Shown: one piece after another, positions 1 to 7,166 of the stretch | Layout of the letters: each line of letters begins with the position of its first letter | Numbering within the stretch: position 1 is the first letter of the stretch | Origin: Bacteroidales bacterium | Lineage (GTDB): Bacteria; Bacteroidota; Bacteroidia; Bacteroidales; FEN-979 | DNA: 35,503 nucleotides | Direction: 5' to 3' | NCBI GenBank assembly: GCA_023231005.1 | Contig: JALNWG010000027.1 | Coordinates: 1 to 35,503 of the forward strand | Made by a program: the position numbers and the translations under genes | Notes under the pieces: generated by a model | The model's input: the letters and a program-made list of their open reading frames with translations, nothing else | Told to the model about the DNA's origin: nothing | The model's database searches: none

Positions 1-211
1 AGAGGTGGTTGGAATTTCCTACGTTCAGTTTCAGGGAAGGCTGAATGCTTGGACCAGCTCCTCCCAGATTAAGACCTCTCCAAATGTACCGGCTCATAAG
101 GTCGGCTCCAATCTGGAAATCAGCTGTTACTTTATTTGAATCCTGGCAAAAACTATTATCAGCATAAATGAATAGCAAAGCCATCATCAGGAAAAATCTT
201 CTCATCTGCAT
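1..211 (-). CDS. Partial exported protein, N-terminal 70 residues
   Basis: The open frame starts at ATG 211 (alternative ATG 205) and runs off the left edge of the window, so only the N-terminus is present. It begins with two arginines and a hydrophobic stretch (RRFFLMMALLFIYA) followed by a plausible signal-peptidase site near SFC-QDS. The mature part contains DLMSRYIWRGLNLG. The S-x-Y-x-x-R-G pattern resembles the start of small Gram-negative outer-membrane or porin-like proteins (TorF/TIGR02001-like), in which it is the first beta strand. It lies 80 nt downstream of the response regulator, in the same direction, and could be co-transcribed or be a target of that system. Export is well supported; the porin-like identity is inferred from one short motif. 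Confidence 0.6.
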   Translation of the reverse strand, partial: MQMRRFFLMMALLFIYADNSFCQDSNKVTADFQIGADLMSRYIWRGLNLGGAGPSIQPSLKLNVGNSNHL

Positions 212-241
212 CGAATTTAATTATGCAAATGAAAGATTCTT

Positions 242-262
242 CCATTATCTTCAAAATAATGG
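242..262 (-). repeat. Small inverted repeat downstream of the response regulator
   Basis: CCATTAT and ATAATGG form a 7-bp stem around a 7-nt loop, between the response-regulator stop and the next minus-strand gene. No T-tract follows on the minus strand, so it is at best a weak terminator or an mRNA hairpin. Confidence 0.3.
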
Positions 263-291
263 GATTACCCAAACTTGACTACGTAAAACCC

Positions 292-960
292 TTAGATTTC
301 TGAAAGGTTATTTCGAATGGCGAATTTGACCATCTCAACGGTACTGCGGAAATTGTATTTCTGCATGATATTGTTTTTGTGAGTCTCCACGGTCCTAACA
401 CTAATATTAAGTCTGGAGGAAATCTCCTGATTTGAGAATCCGTCGGCATACAGCCTCAGGATCTCTCTCTCCCGATTGGTCAGATCGTGTGCCCGTTTCG
501 CTGAATCAACAGCATTCGATTTTTTTGTAGAATAAGAGAATGATCTGGCGATCATTTGCGCGATACTGTCGGAGAAATATTGTGAACCTTTATTTACTGT
601 ACGTATTGCTTTGAGCAATTCTGCCTTGGTTGTGTCCTGTTTTGGAAGATATCCCATGGCTCCTTCTTTCAAGGCACTGAAAATGTAGTCTTCTGTTACA
701 TACATCGATAAGACCAGAATCCGTACATCGGAAAATTGTTCATGAATTTTTCTGATCAGTTCTATTCCTGATCGTCCAGGCATTGACAGGTCGGTAATGA
801 CCACGTCAGGGGCGGAGCTTCTAATCAGTTCAAGCGCCTGTTCATAGTCGGCTGCACTTCCGGCCAGAATAATATCTTCAGCTTCCTGGATCATGTTGGA
901 AAGACCATCTCGGATGATCTGATGGTCATCAACAAGTATTATTTTTATGGAAGGTTTCAT
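292..960 (-). CDS. NarL/FixJ-type two-component response regulator
   Basis: A 222-residue response regulator with an N-terminal receiver domain (about 5-120) and a C-terminal LuxR-type helix-turn-helix (about 158-216). The acidic pocket D11/D12, the phospho-acceptor D57 (in VVITDLSMPG) and K107 (GYLPKQ) are all present, so it should be phosphorylated normally. The HTH shows the typical LTNREREIL ... SNQEISSRLNISVRTVETHKNNI pattern in separated blocks. Its ATG overlaps the kinase stop codon as ATGA (957-960), so the two are translationally coupled partners. Targets are not visible. Adjacent candidates are the exported protein downstream and the divergent aspartase/hydF operon. Family assignment is secure; the regulated process is unknown. 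Confidence 0.93.
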   Translation of the reverse strand: MKPSIKIILVDDHQIIRDGLSNMIQEAEDIILAGSAADYEQALELIRSSAPDVVITDLSMPGRSGIELIRKIHEQFSDVRILVLSMYVTEDYIFSALKEGAMGYLPKQDTTKAELLKAIRTVNKGSQYFSDSIAQMIARSFSYSTKKSNAVDSAKRAHDLTNREREILRLYADGFSNQEISSRLNISVRTVETHKNNIMQKYNFRSTVEMVKFAIRNNLSEI

Positions 961-2711
961 GGTCTCCTTGGTGTTTTAATTCTAATTGTTGTCCCGATAC
1001 CCGGTTCAGATTCTATGGAGAATGTCCCGCCTAGCAGGGATGCTCTTTCTTTCATATTGGAAAGACCATTTCCACGTCTGGTTAAGGCAGGGGTGAATCC
1101 CGATCCGTTATCCTCCAGAATTAGAATCAGGTATTCCCGATTTTCAATTAGTTGTAACGAAAATCTTGTGGCATTAGAATGTTTGATGATATTTTGGATC
1201 CCTTCCTGGGCGATGCGGAACAGATAAACAGCGGTATTTCCTTTTACGAGTTCCACAAGATCTGAATCAAACTCTGCTTCAATCCCTGTCTGGCGTTCCA
1301 CATCGATGCATAAGTTTTTCAGTGCTGTTTCAAGTCCTAATTCATCAAGTGCAACAGGCATCAGGTCATTTGATATTCTCCTGAGTTCTTCCACAATGGA
1401 ATGGAGACATTCCTTAGTCTCTTCCATGGTTTTCCTCAGACTGAAAGCATTGGTGTCATCACAGTTCTCGATTTGAAGTTTAGTGCCGACCAGCTTTTGC
1501 CCAAGTCCGTCATGGAGTTCACGGGAGATGCGGCGGCGTTCCATTTCCTGCCCATCAAAAAGGGCAAGGATTCTCTTTTCCCGTTCTTCTTTTATTTGTC
1601 CCGACATTGTGTTGAATGTTTCGGCCAGCAGCCCGATCTCGTCTCCGGAAGTCACCTGAACTTCATGATTGAAGTCGCCTTCTCCGATTCTTGCGGCAGC
1701 ATTTTTCAATCGAATCAATGGCTGAGTGATCATTTTGGTGATGATCTGCGAAAAACCAAGGATCAGTAATGAGATAACCAGCGAAACCAATAGAATGTCG
1801 TTCCTTAGCCCTGTAACCGGAACCATCGCTTCTTCATAATCTATTTCTGCGAGTACGACCCAATTCAGACCCTGAACTTGTAGGGGCTCATAAGCACTGA
1901 AAACCTTTATGCCCCTGTAGTCATTGGTTACCAGCGATCCGGTTTTCCCATTCATTGCAATTTTTACTGCGGCAGACCTGACGGGTATACGAAGCAGAGA
2001 ACCACGAAAAAATCTGGAGGCACTTCGCATGAATCCGTCCTTTCCCACAAGATAGGCTTCACCTGATTTTCCAAGCCCAATCTGGCGATTGTCCTGAAGC
2101 ATGATCCGATTGATTTCGCACGAAGGTATTTCCAGTATTATTATTCCCAATGTAGTCCCCGTTGCGGATAAAACCCGTTGACCAATCAGGCAAAAAGGAA
2201 GTGAATCTGTTTCACTCCTGAAAAAATAATCAGATAATGCAATCCCATCCTGTTGCAACGTCTCCCTGGCTATTTGTTTAATCCGGTCAACGGTACTCGG
2301 GGTGAGGCCATGGGGTGGAACTGTATCGGCAACAAGAATATCCGTTATCCCGTTATGTTCGGAAACAATATATAAATTCGTAAATCCGTATGCAATATAA
2401 TAGTTTTTTAGGAATTCCAGGTTTTGAAAAAAACGGGGTGTTTTACGGGATGCAGGACTCATCAGGAGGATTCTACCTGCATTTTCATTCCGAATCAGGT
2501 TTTCGAGATTTTTTTGCTTTTCGGCAAAAAAATATTCCACCTGCTGTTTTTTTACGGCTCTGACCGAGATTAGCTGATCAATGGTCCTGCGGATAATTGC
2601 TTTTTTAGCCGAATAAAATGAATAAGAGCCAATGATCAGCACAGAAGAAATACCTACCAGAAGAAAAAGGAGGAGAAGCTTAGTTGTGATGGATTGCCGG
2701 GGAAATTGCAT
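957..2711 (-). CDS. Membrane sensor histidine kinase (Cache-like sensor, HAMP, HisKA_3)
   Basis: A 584-residue kinase of the NarX/DesK group that pairs with NarL-type regulators. It has TM1 at about 11-31, a large extracytoplasmic domain at 32-302 and TM2 at about 304-326. The extracytoplasmic part has features of a double-Cache sensor, including GLGKSGEAYLVGKDGFM and later NWVVLAEID. A HAMP linker follows (ITQPLIRLKNAAARIGEGDF, about 327-380). The HisKA_3 dimerisation helix contains the phospho-acceptor H400 in ERRRISRELHDGLGQ. The ATPase domain has an N-box near 501-512 (AQEGIQNIIKHS), DNGSGF at 534 and GNGLSNM at 547. All catalytic motifs look intact. Cache domains usually bind small extracellular metabolites; the ligand here cannot be read from the sequence. 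It is the first gene of the pair and overlaps the regulator by 4 nt. Confidence 0.93.
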   Translation of the reverse strand: MQFPRQSITTKLLLLFLLVGISSVLIIGSYSFYSAKKAIIRRTIDQLISVRAVKKQQVEYFFAEKQKNLENLIRNENAGRILLMSPASRKTPRFFQNLEFLKNYYIAYGFTNLYIVSEHNGITDILVADTVPPHGLTPSTVDRIKQIARETLQQDGIALSDYFFRSETDSLPFCLIGQRVLSATGTTLGIIILEIPSCEINRIMLQDNRQIGLGKSGEAYLVGKDGFMRSASRFFRGSLLRIPVRSAAVKIAMNGKTGSLVTNDYRGIKVFSAYEPLQVQGLNWVVLAEIDYEEAMVPVTGLRNDILLVSLVISLLILGFSQIITKMITQPLIRLKNAAARIGEGDFNHEVQVTSGDEIGLLAETFNTMSGQIKEEREKRILALFDGQEMERRRISRELHDGLGQKLVGTKLQIENCDDTNAFSLRKTMEETKECLHSIVEELRRISNDLMPVALDELGLETALKNLCIDVERQTGIEAEFDSDLVELVKGNTAVYLFRIAQEGIQNIIKHSNATRFSLQLIENREYLILILEDNGSGFTPALTRRGNGLSNMKERASLLGGTFSIESEPGIGTTIRIKTPRRP

Positions 2712-2727
2712 AACATGTTACCTTCAG

Positions 2728-2735
2728 CAAAGATA
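2728..2735 (-). promoter_or_regulatory. Probable -7 box of the two-component operon
   Basis: On the minus strand the sequence reads TATCTTTG, a match to the Bacteroidota -7 consensus TAnnTTTG, 17 nt upstream of the kinase ATG. No clear TTG -33 element is seen at the right distance, so the call rests on one box. Confidence 0.4.
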
Positions 2736-2881
2736 ATAATCCTTAACATTGGATTAAAATTCTGATCCACTTTTCGTTTCTGACAATTTAAATAGATATA
2801 TTCACTGGTAAAGCAAATTAATCTGAAAACGTTCCTAAATTTACAGTTGCTTTTCTGCCAAATGCTCCAAAGTACCATGCT

Positions 2882-4315
2882 ATGCGTATCGAAAAAGATT
2901 TTTTAAGCGACCGGGAATTACCCGAAGATGTTCTATATGGGATCCATTCCTTACGGGCGAAAGAGAATTTCCCGGATAATACTCCGTTTCACATTGAATG
3001 GTATAAAGCAACAGGATTGGTAAAACTTGCCTGTTACCATACGTACGCTACTTTTAAAAAGGCAGCGCTGGAATATAAGCAAATAATGGCTCTCAGGTTT
3101 ATGGATGATGCGGTGTTGAATGCTTTAGTGCAAAGCGCCCTGGAAGTTTCAGAAGGTAAGTATTTCGAGTATTTTATCGTTCCTGCCATACAGGGAGGTG
3201 CCGGGACAAGCATCAATCTGAATATCAACGAAATCATTGCCAACCGTGCATTAACAATACTTGGATATAAACCGGGTAATTATGCCATTATTGACCCCAT
3301 TGAGCAGGCAAATGTTTATCAGTCGACCAATGATGTTATTCCTACATCGCTAAAAATCACCGTGATGCAGCTTCTAAAAAGATTAGAAGAGAAAATAAAT
3401 TTGCTGCGATACCGGGTTGAAGAATTAGAGAAACTGCATCGGGATTCTCTTAGGATGGGATATACACAGATGCAGGAGGCTGTACCTTCTTCTTATGGAC
3501 GTTTGTTCAGCACATATTCAGAGGCGCTGTCGCGCGATTGGTGGCGGGTGTCGAAGTGTTTTGAGCGAATAAAAGTGGTAAACATGGGGGGAGGGGCTAT
3601 CGGATCTGGTTTATCCGTTCCCATTTTTTTTATTATGGAAGTCGTGCAGGAACTTCAACGTTTAACGCATTTGCCAATTACCCGCGGAGAAAATTTATAC
3701 GATGCAACCTGTAATCTCGATTCGTTTGTTGAGGTTCACGCAATATTAAAATCACATGCTGTAAACCTTGAAAAAATGGTTTCCGATATCAGGCTTCTTG
3801 CTTCGGATATTACCGGCTTACATGAAGTAGAGATTCCTAAAAAGCAAGTAGGGAGTTCGATTATGCCAGGAAAGATCAATCCGGTAATTCCTGAATTTGT
3901 GATCAGTGTAGCCCATAAAGTATATGCCAACGATAGCCTCGTAACCTCACTTTGTTCACAAAGCTGCCTTGAACTTAATGCATATATCCCGGTAATTGGC
4001 CATGCAATTATCGAAAGTCTGAAGATTTTAATTGCAGCCAATGATACGTTAAAGGCAAATCTTTTTGATAAAATAAAAATTAATGTGGCAACTGCCCAAT
4101 ATAGGTTGTTACACAGCCCGGCAATAACCACGGCTTTAACTCCTTTTATAGGCTACCATAAAGCCTCGGAATTAGCCAAAGAGATGAAAGAGAATAGTTG
4201 CAACATTTTTGAAGCCAACCAAAAAATGAAATTGATGAATGATGATCAGTTAAAAAAGATATTACAACCTCAAAATTTATTAAAGTTGGGTTACTCGATA
4301 AAAGATCTGGAATAA
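2882..4315 (+). CDS. Aspartate ammonia-lyase family protein linked to hydF
   Basis: A 477-residue member of the aspartase/fumarase superfamily, close to the usual length of AspA. The three conserved blocks are present: GGAGTSINLNINEIIANR near residues 105-122, GYTQMQEAVPSSYGR near 198-212, and the signature loop GSSIMPGKINP at 324-334, which carries the catalytic serine of the family. The expected reaction is L-aspartate to fumarate plus ammonia in the cytoplasm. It precedes hydF by 63 nt on the same strand. Aspartase-like genes recur beside hydE/hydF/hydG in Bacteroidota and Firmicutes, and ammonia is needed to build the dithiomethylamine bridge of the H-cluster. A role in supplying that nitrogen is an inference. 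The middle of the protein (WWRVSKCFERIKVVNMGGGAI region) differs from housekeeping AspA as I know it, so substrate preference should not be assumed. Confidence 0.87.
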   Translation: MRIEKDFLSDRELPEDVLYGIHSLRAKENFPDNTPFHIEWYKATGLVKLACYHTYATFKKAALEYKQIMALRFMDDAVLNALVQSALEVSEGKYFEYFIVPAIQGGAGTSINLNINEIIANRALTILGYKPGNYAIIDPIEQANVYQSTNDVIPTSLKITVMQLLKRLEEKINLLRYRVEELEKLHRDSLRMGYTQMQEAVPSSYGRLFSTYSEALSRDWWRVSKCFERIKVVNMGGGAIGSGLSVPIFFIMEVVQELQRLTHLPITRGENLYDATCNLDSFVEVHAILKSHAVNLEKMVSDIRLLASDITGLHEVEIPKKQVGSSIMPGKINPVIPEFVISVAHKVYANDSLVTSLCSQSCLELNAYIPVIGHAIIESLKILIAANDTLKANLFDKIKINVATAQYRLLHSPAITTALTPFIGYHKASELAKEMKENSCNIFEANQKMKLMNDDQLKKILQPQNLLKLGYSIKDLE

Positions 4316-4378
4316 TCTTAGGAATTTTCATCCGATTGCTAATTTTGCACATGTAACGTGTGCCTTAAAAGTGTATTC

Positions 4379-5605
4379 ATGACTAAAGGAAAAGACGCAA
4401 AACCACATATCGGCATTTTCGGGCGGAGGAACAATGGCAAAAGTTCTATTATTAATGCGCTGGCCGGACACGACGTTGCCATAGTTTCTGAAGTGGCTGG
4501 TACTACAACCGACCCTGTTAAAAAATCGATGGAAATACCCGGTATTGGTCCTGTAGTTTTAATTGATACTGCCGGTATTGACGATACAGGAGATCTTGGG
4601 AAGAAACGTATTGAGAAATCGAAAGAGGTTCTGAAAACGGTAGACGCGGCAATGCTTGTAATTGCTGACAATATCTTCGGAAAAGAAGAAAAAGAACTGA
4701 TTAAAGAGTTTACAAATTATGAGATTCCTTTTCTTGTCATTCATAATAAAACCGATTTGGAACCTTTGAATAATTCGACTCGGTTACAAATTTTAGATCA
4801 TACACAAGCAGTCATTCTTGCCTTTTGCGCCATAAGACCTATAGAAATTGAGACCTTGGTAGATAACCTCCGAAAAATTATCCCGGAATCAGCCTATATG
4901 AATAGATCCCTTATTGGCGACCTGCTTAAATATGGAGATACAGTTTTACTGATAACTCCCATTGACATTGAGGCTCCGGAAGGACGTTTAATCCTTCCAC
5001 AAATACAAATAATCCGTGATATTCTGGATAATGATTGTGTAGCAATCGTAGCTAAAGAACGGGAAATTGATGCATATATAAATAAGATGCAACCACTTCC
5101 TGCGCTTGCTATTACCGATAGCCAGGTTTTTCCTAAAGCCGATGCCAGTATTCCTAAAAATATTCCACTTACCAGTTTTAGTATCATATTAGCCAGGCAT
5201 AAAGGCGATTTTTCGAATTATTTAAAAGGTACTCCTTCCCTAAGTAGTCTAAAAGACGGGGATCGAATATTGATACTGGAATCCTGTACGCATCATCTTA
5301 CGTGCGACGATATTGGAAGGGTTAAAATTCCACGATGGATATCAAACTTTAGTGGTAAAAAGTTGGAGTATGAAGTAGTGGCTGGATTAGACAAGTTGCC
5401 ACAAGATATACGCAAATACGCCATGGTAATCCAATGCGGTGGTTGTATGATAACTCGCCGACAAATTATTAATCGTTTGAAGCCGGCTGTGGAAGCAGGA
5501 ATTCCTGTAACCAATTATGGCATGGCTATTGCCTGGGTACACGGTATTTACAAACGGGCCATAGCCCCCTTTACAAAGGTGTCGGCAGGCAGCAGTTATT
5601 TATAG
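4379..5605 (+). CDS. hydF: [FeFe]-hydrogenase maturation GTPase HydF
   Basis: HydF is the scaffold on which HydE and HydG products assemble the 2Fe precursor before transfer to the hydrogenase HydA. ATG 4379 gives 408 residues starting MTKGKDAKPHIGIFG. A GTG at 4358 would add seven residues but is less likely. The N-terminal GTPase domain has the P-loop GRRNNGKSS (15-23), the switch TTDP, DTAG and HNKTD. A dimerisation domain follows, then the C-terminal cluster-binding domain with C303-T-H305 and the C353-G-G-C356 pair, the CxH...CxxC pattern that ligates the 4Fe-4S cluster. All ligands are intact. It is the last gene of the pair with the aspartase-like lyase. hydE, hydG and hydA are not in the window, so maturation must rely on genes elsewhere. 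Confidence 0.95.
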   Translation: MTKGKDAKPHIGIFGRRNNGKSSIINALAGHDVAIVSEVAGTTTDPVKKSMEIPGIGPVVLIDTAGIDDTGDLGKKRIEKSKEVLKTVDAAMLVIADNIFGKEEKELIKEFTNYEIPFLVIHNKTDLEPLNNSTRLQILDHTQAVILAFCAIRPIEIETLVDNLRKIIPESAYMNRSLIGDLLKYGDTVLLITPIDIEAPEGRLILPQIQIIRDILDNDCVAIVAKEREIDAYINKMQPLPALAITDSQVFPKADASIPKNIPLTSFSIILARHKGDFSNYLKGTPSLSSLKDGDRILILESCTHHLTCDDIGRVKIPRWISNFSGKKLEYEVVAGLDKLPQDIRKYAMVIQCGGCMITRRQIINRLKPAVEAGIPVTNYGMAIAWVHGIYKRAIAPFTKVSAGSSYL

Positions 5606-5654
5606 AGAAGTGAATATAATGGTGTTTGATAAACCGCCGATTATACTAAATAAA

Positions 5655-5688
5655 AAAGCCCTGTGTTTGTTAATAACTACAGGGCTTT
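5655..5688. terminator. Bidirectional terminator between hydF and tmRNA
   Basis: AAAGCCCTGT and ACAGGGCTTT form a 10-bp stem around a 14-nt loop. The minus strand has a good T-run (CTTTTTTA) for tmRNA. The plus strand has a weaker one (CTTTCTTCT) for hydF. Confidence 0.8.
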
Positions 5689-5707
5689 CTTCTAAATTAC
5701 AAGGTTG

Positions 5708-6078
5708 TGGAGCTGGAGGGATTCGAACCCTCGTCCAAACAAGTAGCAAAGTTGGTTTCTACATGCTTAGCTTCTGTTTGATTGTCGGGAGTGAGCTGGC
5801 CAGAAGCGGGCCTATTCAAACCGTATTTCCTTTTTTTTCACCTGAGCAGCGGAACGAGGCTCAAGCTATCTCAACATTTGCGATGCCTTATCCGGAACAC
5901 CGTTGAGAGAGGTTTTCCGGGAGACAAGACGCGCTTAATTTCTAAAATTAAGCAGCGAGTCTGTAAGAATAATTATCGCCAGTTATTGGCTGTGTAAACT
6001 GACTTTTTACGAGATCTGCTTACGAACACTCGGCATGCTTACAATTCCACTCCCCTGCTGTCAAAACCGGTCAGCCCC
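5708..6078 (-). ncRNA. ssrA: Transfer-messenger RNA (tmRNA)
   Basis: The 5' end GGGGCTG (6072-6078) pairs fully (one G-U) with the 3' CAGCTCC (5709-5715) to form the tRNA-like acceptor stem. The T-arm reads GAGGGTTCGAATCCCTC, and the 5' end has the GGGGCTGACCGGTTTTGACA block typical of tmRNA. CCA is not encoded after the discriminator A at 5708. The tag frame is at 5948-5980: GGC resume codon, then a peptide read as GDNYSYRLAA and TAA. Tags marked this way are degraded by ClpXP-type proteases after ribosome rescue. The ending -RLAA is unusual next to the -ALAA endings I recall from other Bacteroidota. The gene is a one-piece tmRNA of about 371 nt, and is very secure. Confidence 0.95.
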
Positions 6079-6090
6079 GGAAAGTTTTTG

Positions 6091-6098
6091 CAAAGATA
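6091..6098 (-). promoter_or_regulatory. -7 box of the tmRNA promoter
   Basis: The minus strand reads TATCTTTG, an exact TAnnTTTG match placed 12 nt before the mature tmRNA 5' end, which fits initiation very near the mature end. The -33 region has TTTCTG about 22 nt upstream, a weak match. Confidence 0.55.
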
Positions 6099-6136
6099 CA
6101 AAATTCAAGTGCGAAAAGGGCAGAAACAACGAATAA

Positions 6137-7153
6137 TTACTCTGACTCGGAAAAATCAAGGATGTTTTTAACGAATTGAGAAATGTCATATTTTGTATTG
6201 AAAATTTTATAAAGCTCTGCAATAATCGGAAAAGTTTCCGGAACGTTCACCCTTCCCGAAATCTCATTATAAAACACTTGGGTAGCAGTTTTTCCTTCTA
6301 ATACCAGTTCATGCGACACATGTTCGGTGAAAAATCCTTTCCCGATCAAGAGTCCAAGTGTCCGGTTACGGCTCAGGTCATTCAAGGCGGTAAGGTTAAA
6401 ATCTCCGAATCCACAATAATTAAATAAAGTATCTTGTTTCCCTCCAAAAAAGAGCAACGCTTTACGCATCTCACGAAAAGCTTTGGTAAGGATCAAAAAA
6501 CGGAGGTTTGGAGAGGTGAATTGAGCATCAACGATGCCAATGGCAACCGCATAAATGTTTTTCAGAATACTCAGAATCTCCACGCCTTTAATATCTGAGG
6601 AATAATCCAGATAAATCGGGGTGTTTTTAAATAATTTTGGAATTGATGATATCGGGGCAGGAATTTCGGTTTCCTGATTTGTTGTTTGATATCCCAGTGT
6701 AAAACCAGTGGGGAGATGGTTCATGATTTCGCTGGCAAAACTGGGACCTTTCATCGTACATACAGGATTAGAAAATTCCTCTTTGATGCATTCGACGATG
6801 GTTTTATTACCTGCACCAAATCCTTTGGCAAGATTCACCAAAACGGTGCTGGCTGGAAGATGACTGCGGATTTTCTGCAGGTATGACATGAGTATGACTG
6901 ATGGAATGGCCAGAAAAATGATTTCTGGTTTTTCCAACTCCTCGTCCCGGGTCGTGGCAAACAGATTCTGATGTAAATGGACACCCGGGAAATATTTTGA
7001 ATTGAGATGGACCCTGGTGATTTCATCCACTACCTTTTCTTCAATGGAATGAAGCAGTATAGGGAATTCGCTATTCTCTGCAAGAATATTTCCAAGGGCA
7101 GTGCCGATCGTTCCTGCACCTATCAGAGCAACTAAGGGTTTATGGTTTTGCAT
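6137..7153 (-). CDS. Divergent NAD(P)-dependent glycerol-3-phosphate dehydrogenase-like protein
   Basis: A GpsA-family protein that would reduce dihydroxyacetone phosphate to sn-glycerol 3-phosphate for lipid synthesis. ATG 7153 gives 338 residues and puts the Rossmann motif GAGTIG at 12-17. ATG 7165 is a possible alternative. Also visible are LAKGFGAGNK (the family has KGIE or similar), MKGPSFASE, the helix KNIYAVAIGIVDA carrying the presumed catalytic lysine, and GFGDFNLTALNDLSRNRTLG, matching the family GxGDxxxT...SRNR block. The motifs are recognisable but all diverge from typical housekeeping GpsA, and the cofactor loop is altered, so a paralogue with another 3-hydroxyacid or sugar-phosphate substrate is possible. 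It begins 13 nt after the stop of the TPR sensor kinase and is probably in its operon. Confidence 0.75.
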   Translation of the reverse strand: MQNHKPLVALIGAGTIGTALGNILAENSEFPILLHSIEEKVVDEITRVHLNSKYFPGVHLHQNLFATTRDEELEKPEIIFLAIPSVILMSYLQKIRSHLPASTVLVNLAKGFGAGNKTIVECIKEEFSNPVCTMKGPSFASEIMNHLPTGFTLGYQTTNQETEIPAPISSIPKLFKNTPIYLDYSSDIKGVEILSILKNIYAVAIGIVDAQFTSPNLRFLILTKAFREMRKALLFFGGKQDTLFNYCGFGDFNLTALNDLSRNRTLGLLIGKGFFTEHVSHELVLEGKTATQVFYNEISGRVNVPETFPIIAELYKIFNTKYDISQFVKNILDFSESE

Positions 7154-7166
7154 GTAAATTGTCATT

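Noticed and set aside
5610..5997. Open frames on the plus strand downstream of hydF
   Set aside because: They lie over the terminator and the tmRNA gene on the other strand; the translation contains the antisense of the T-arm and has no family likeness.
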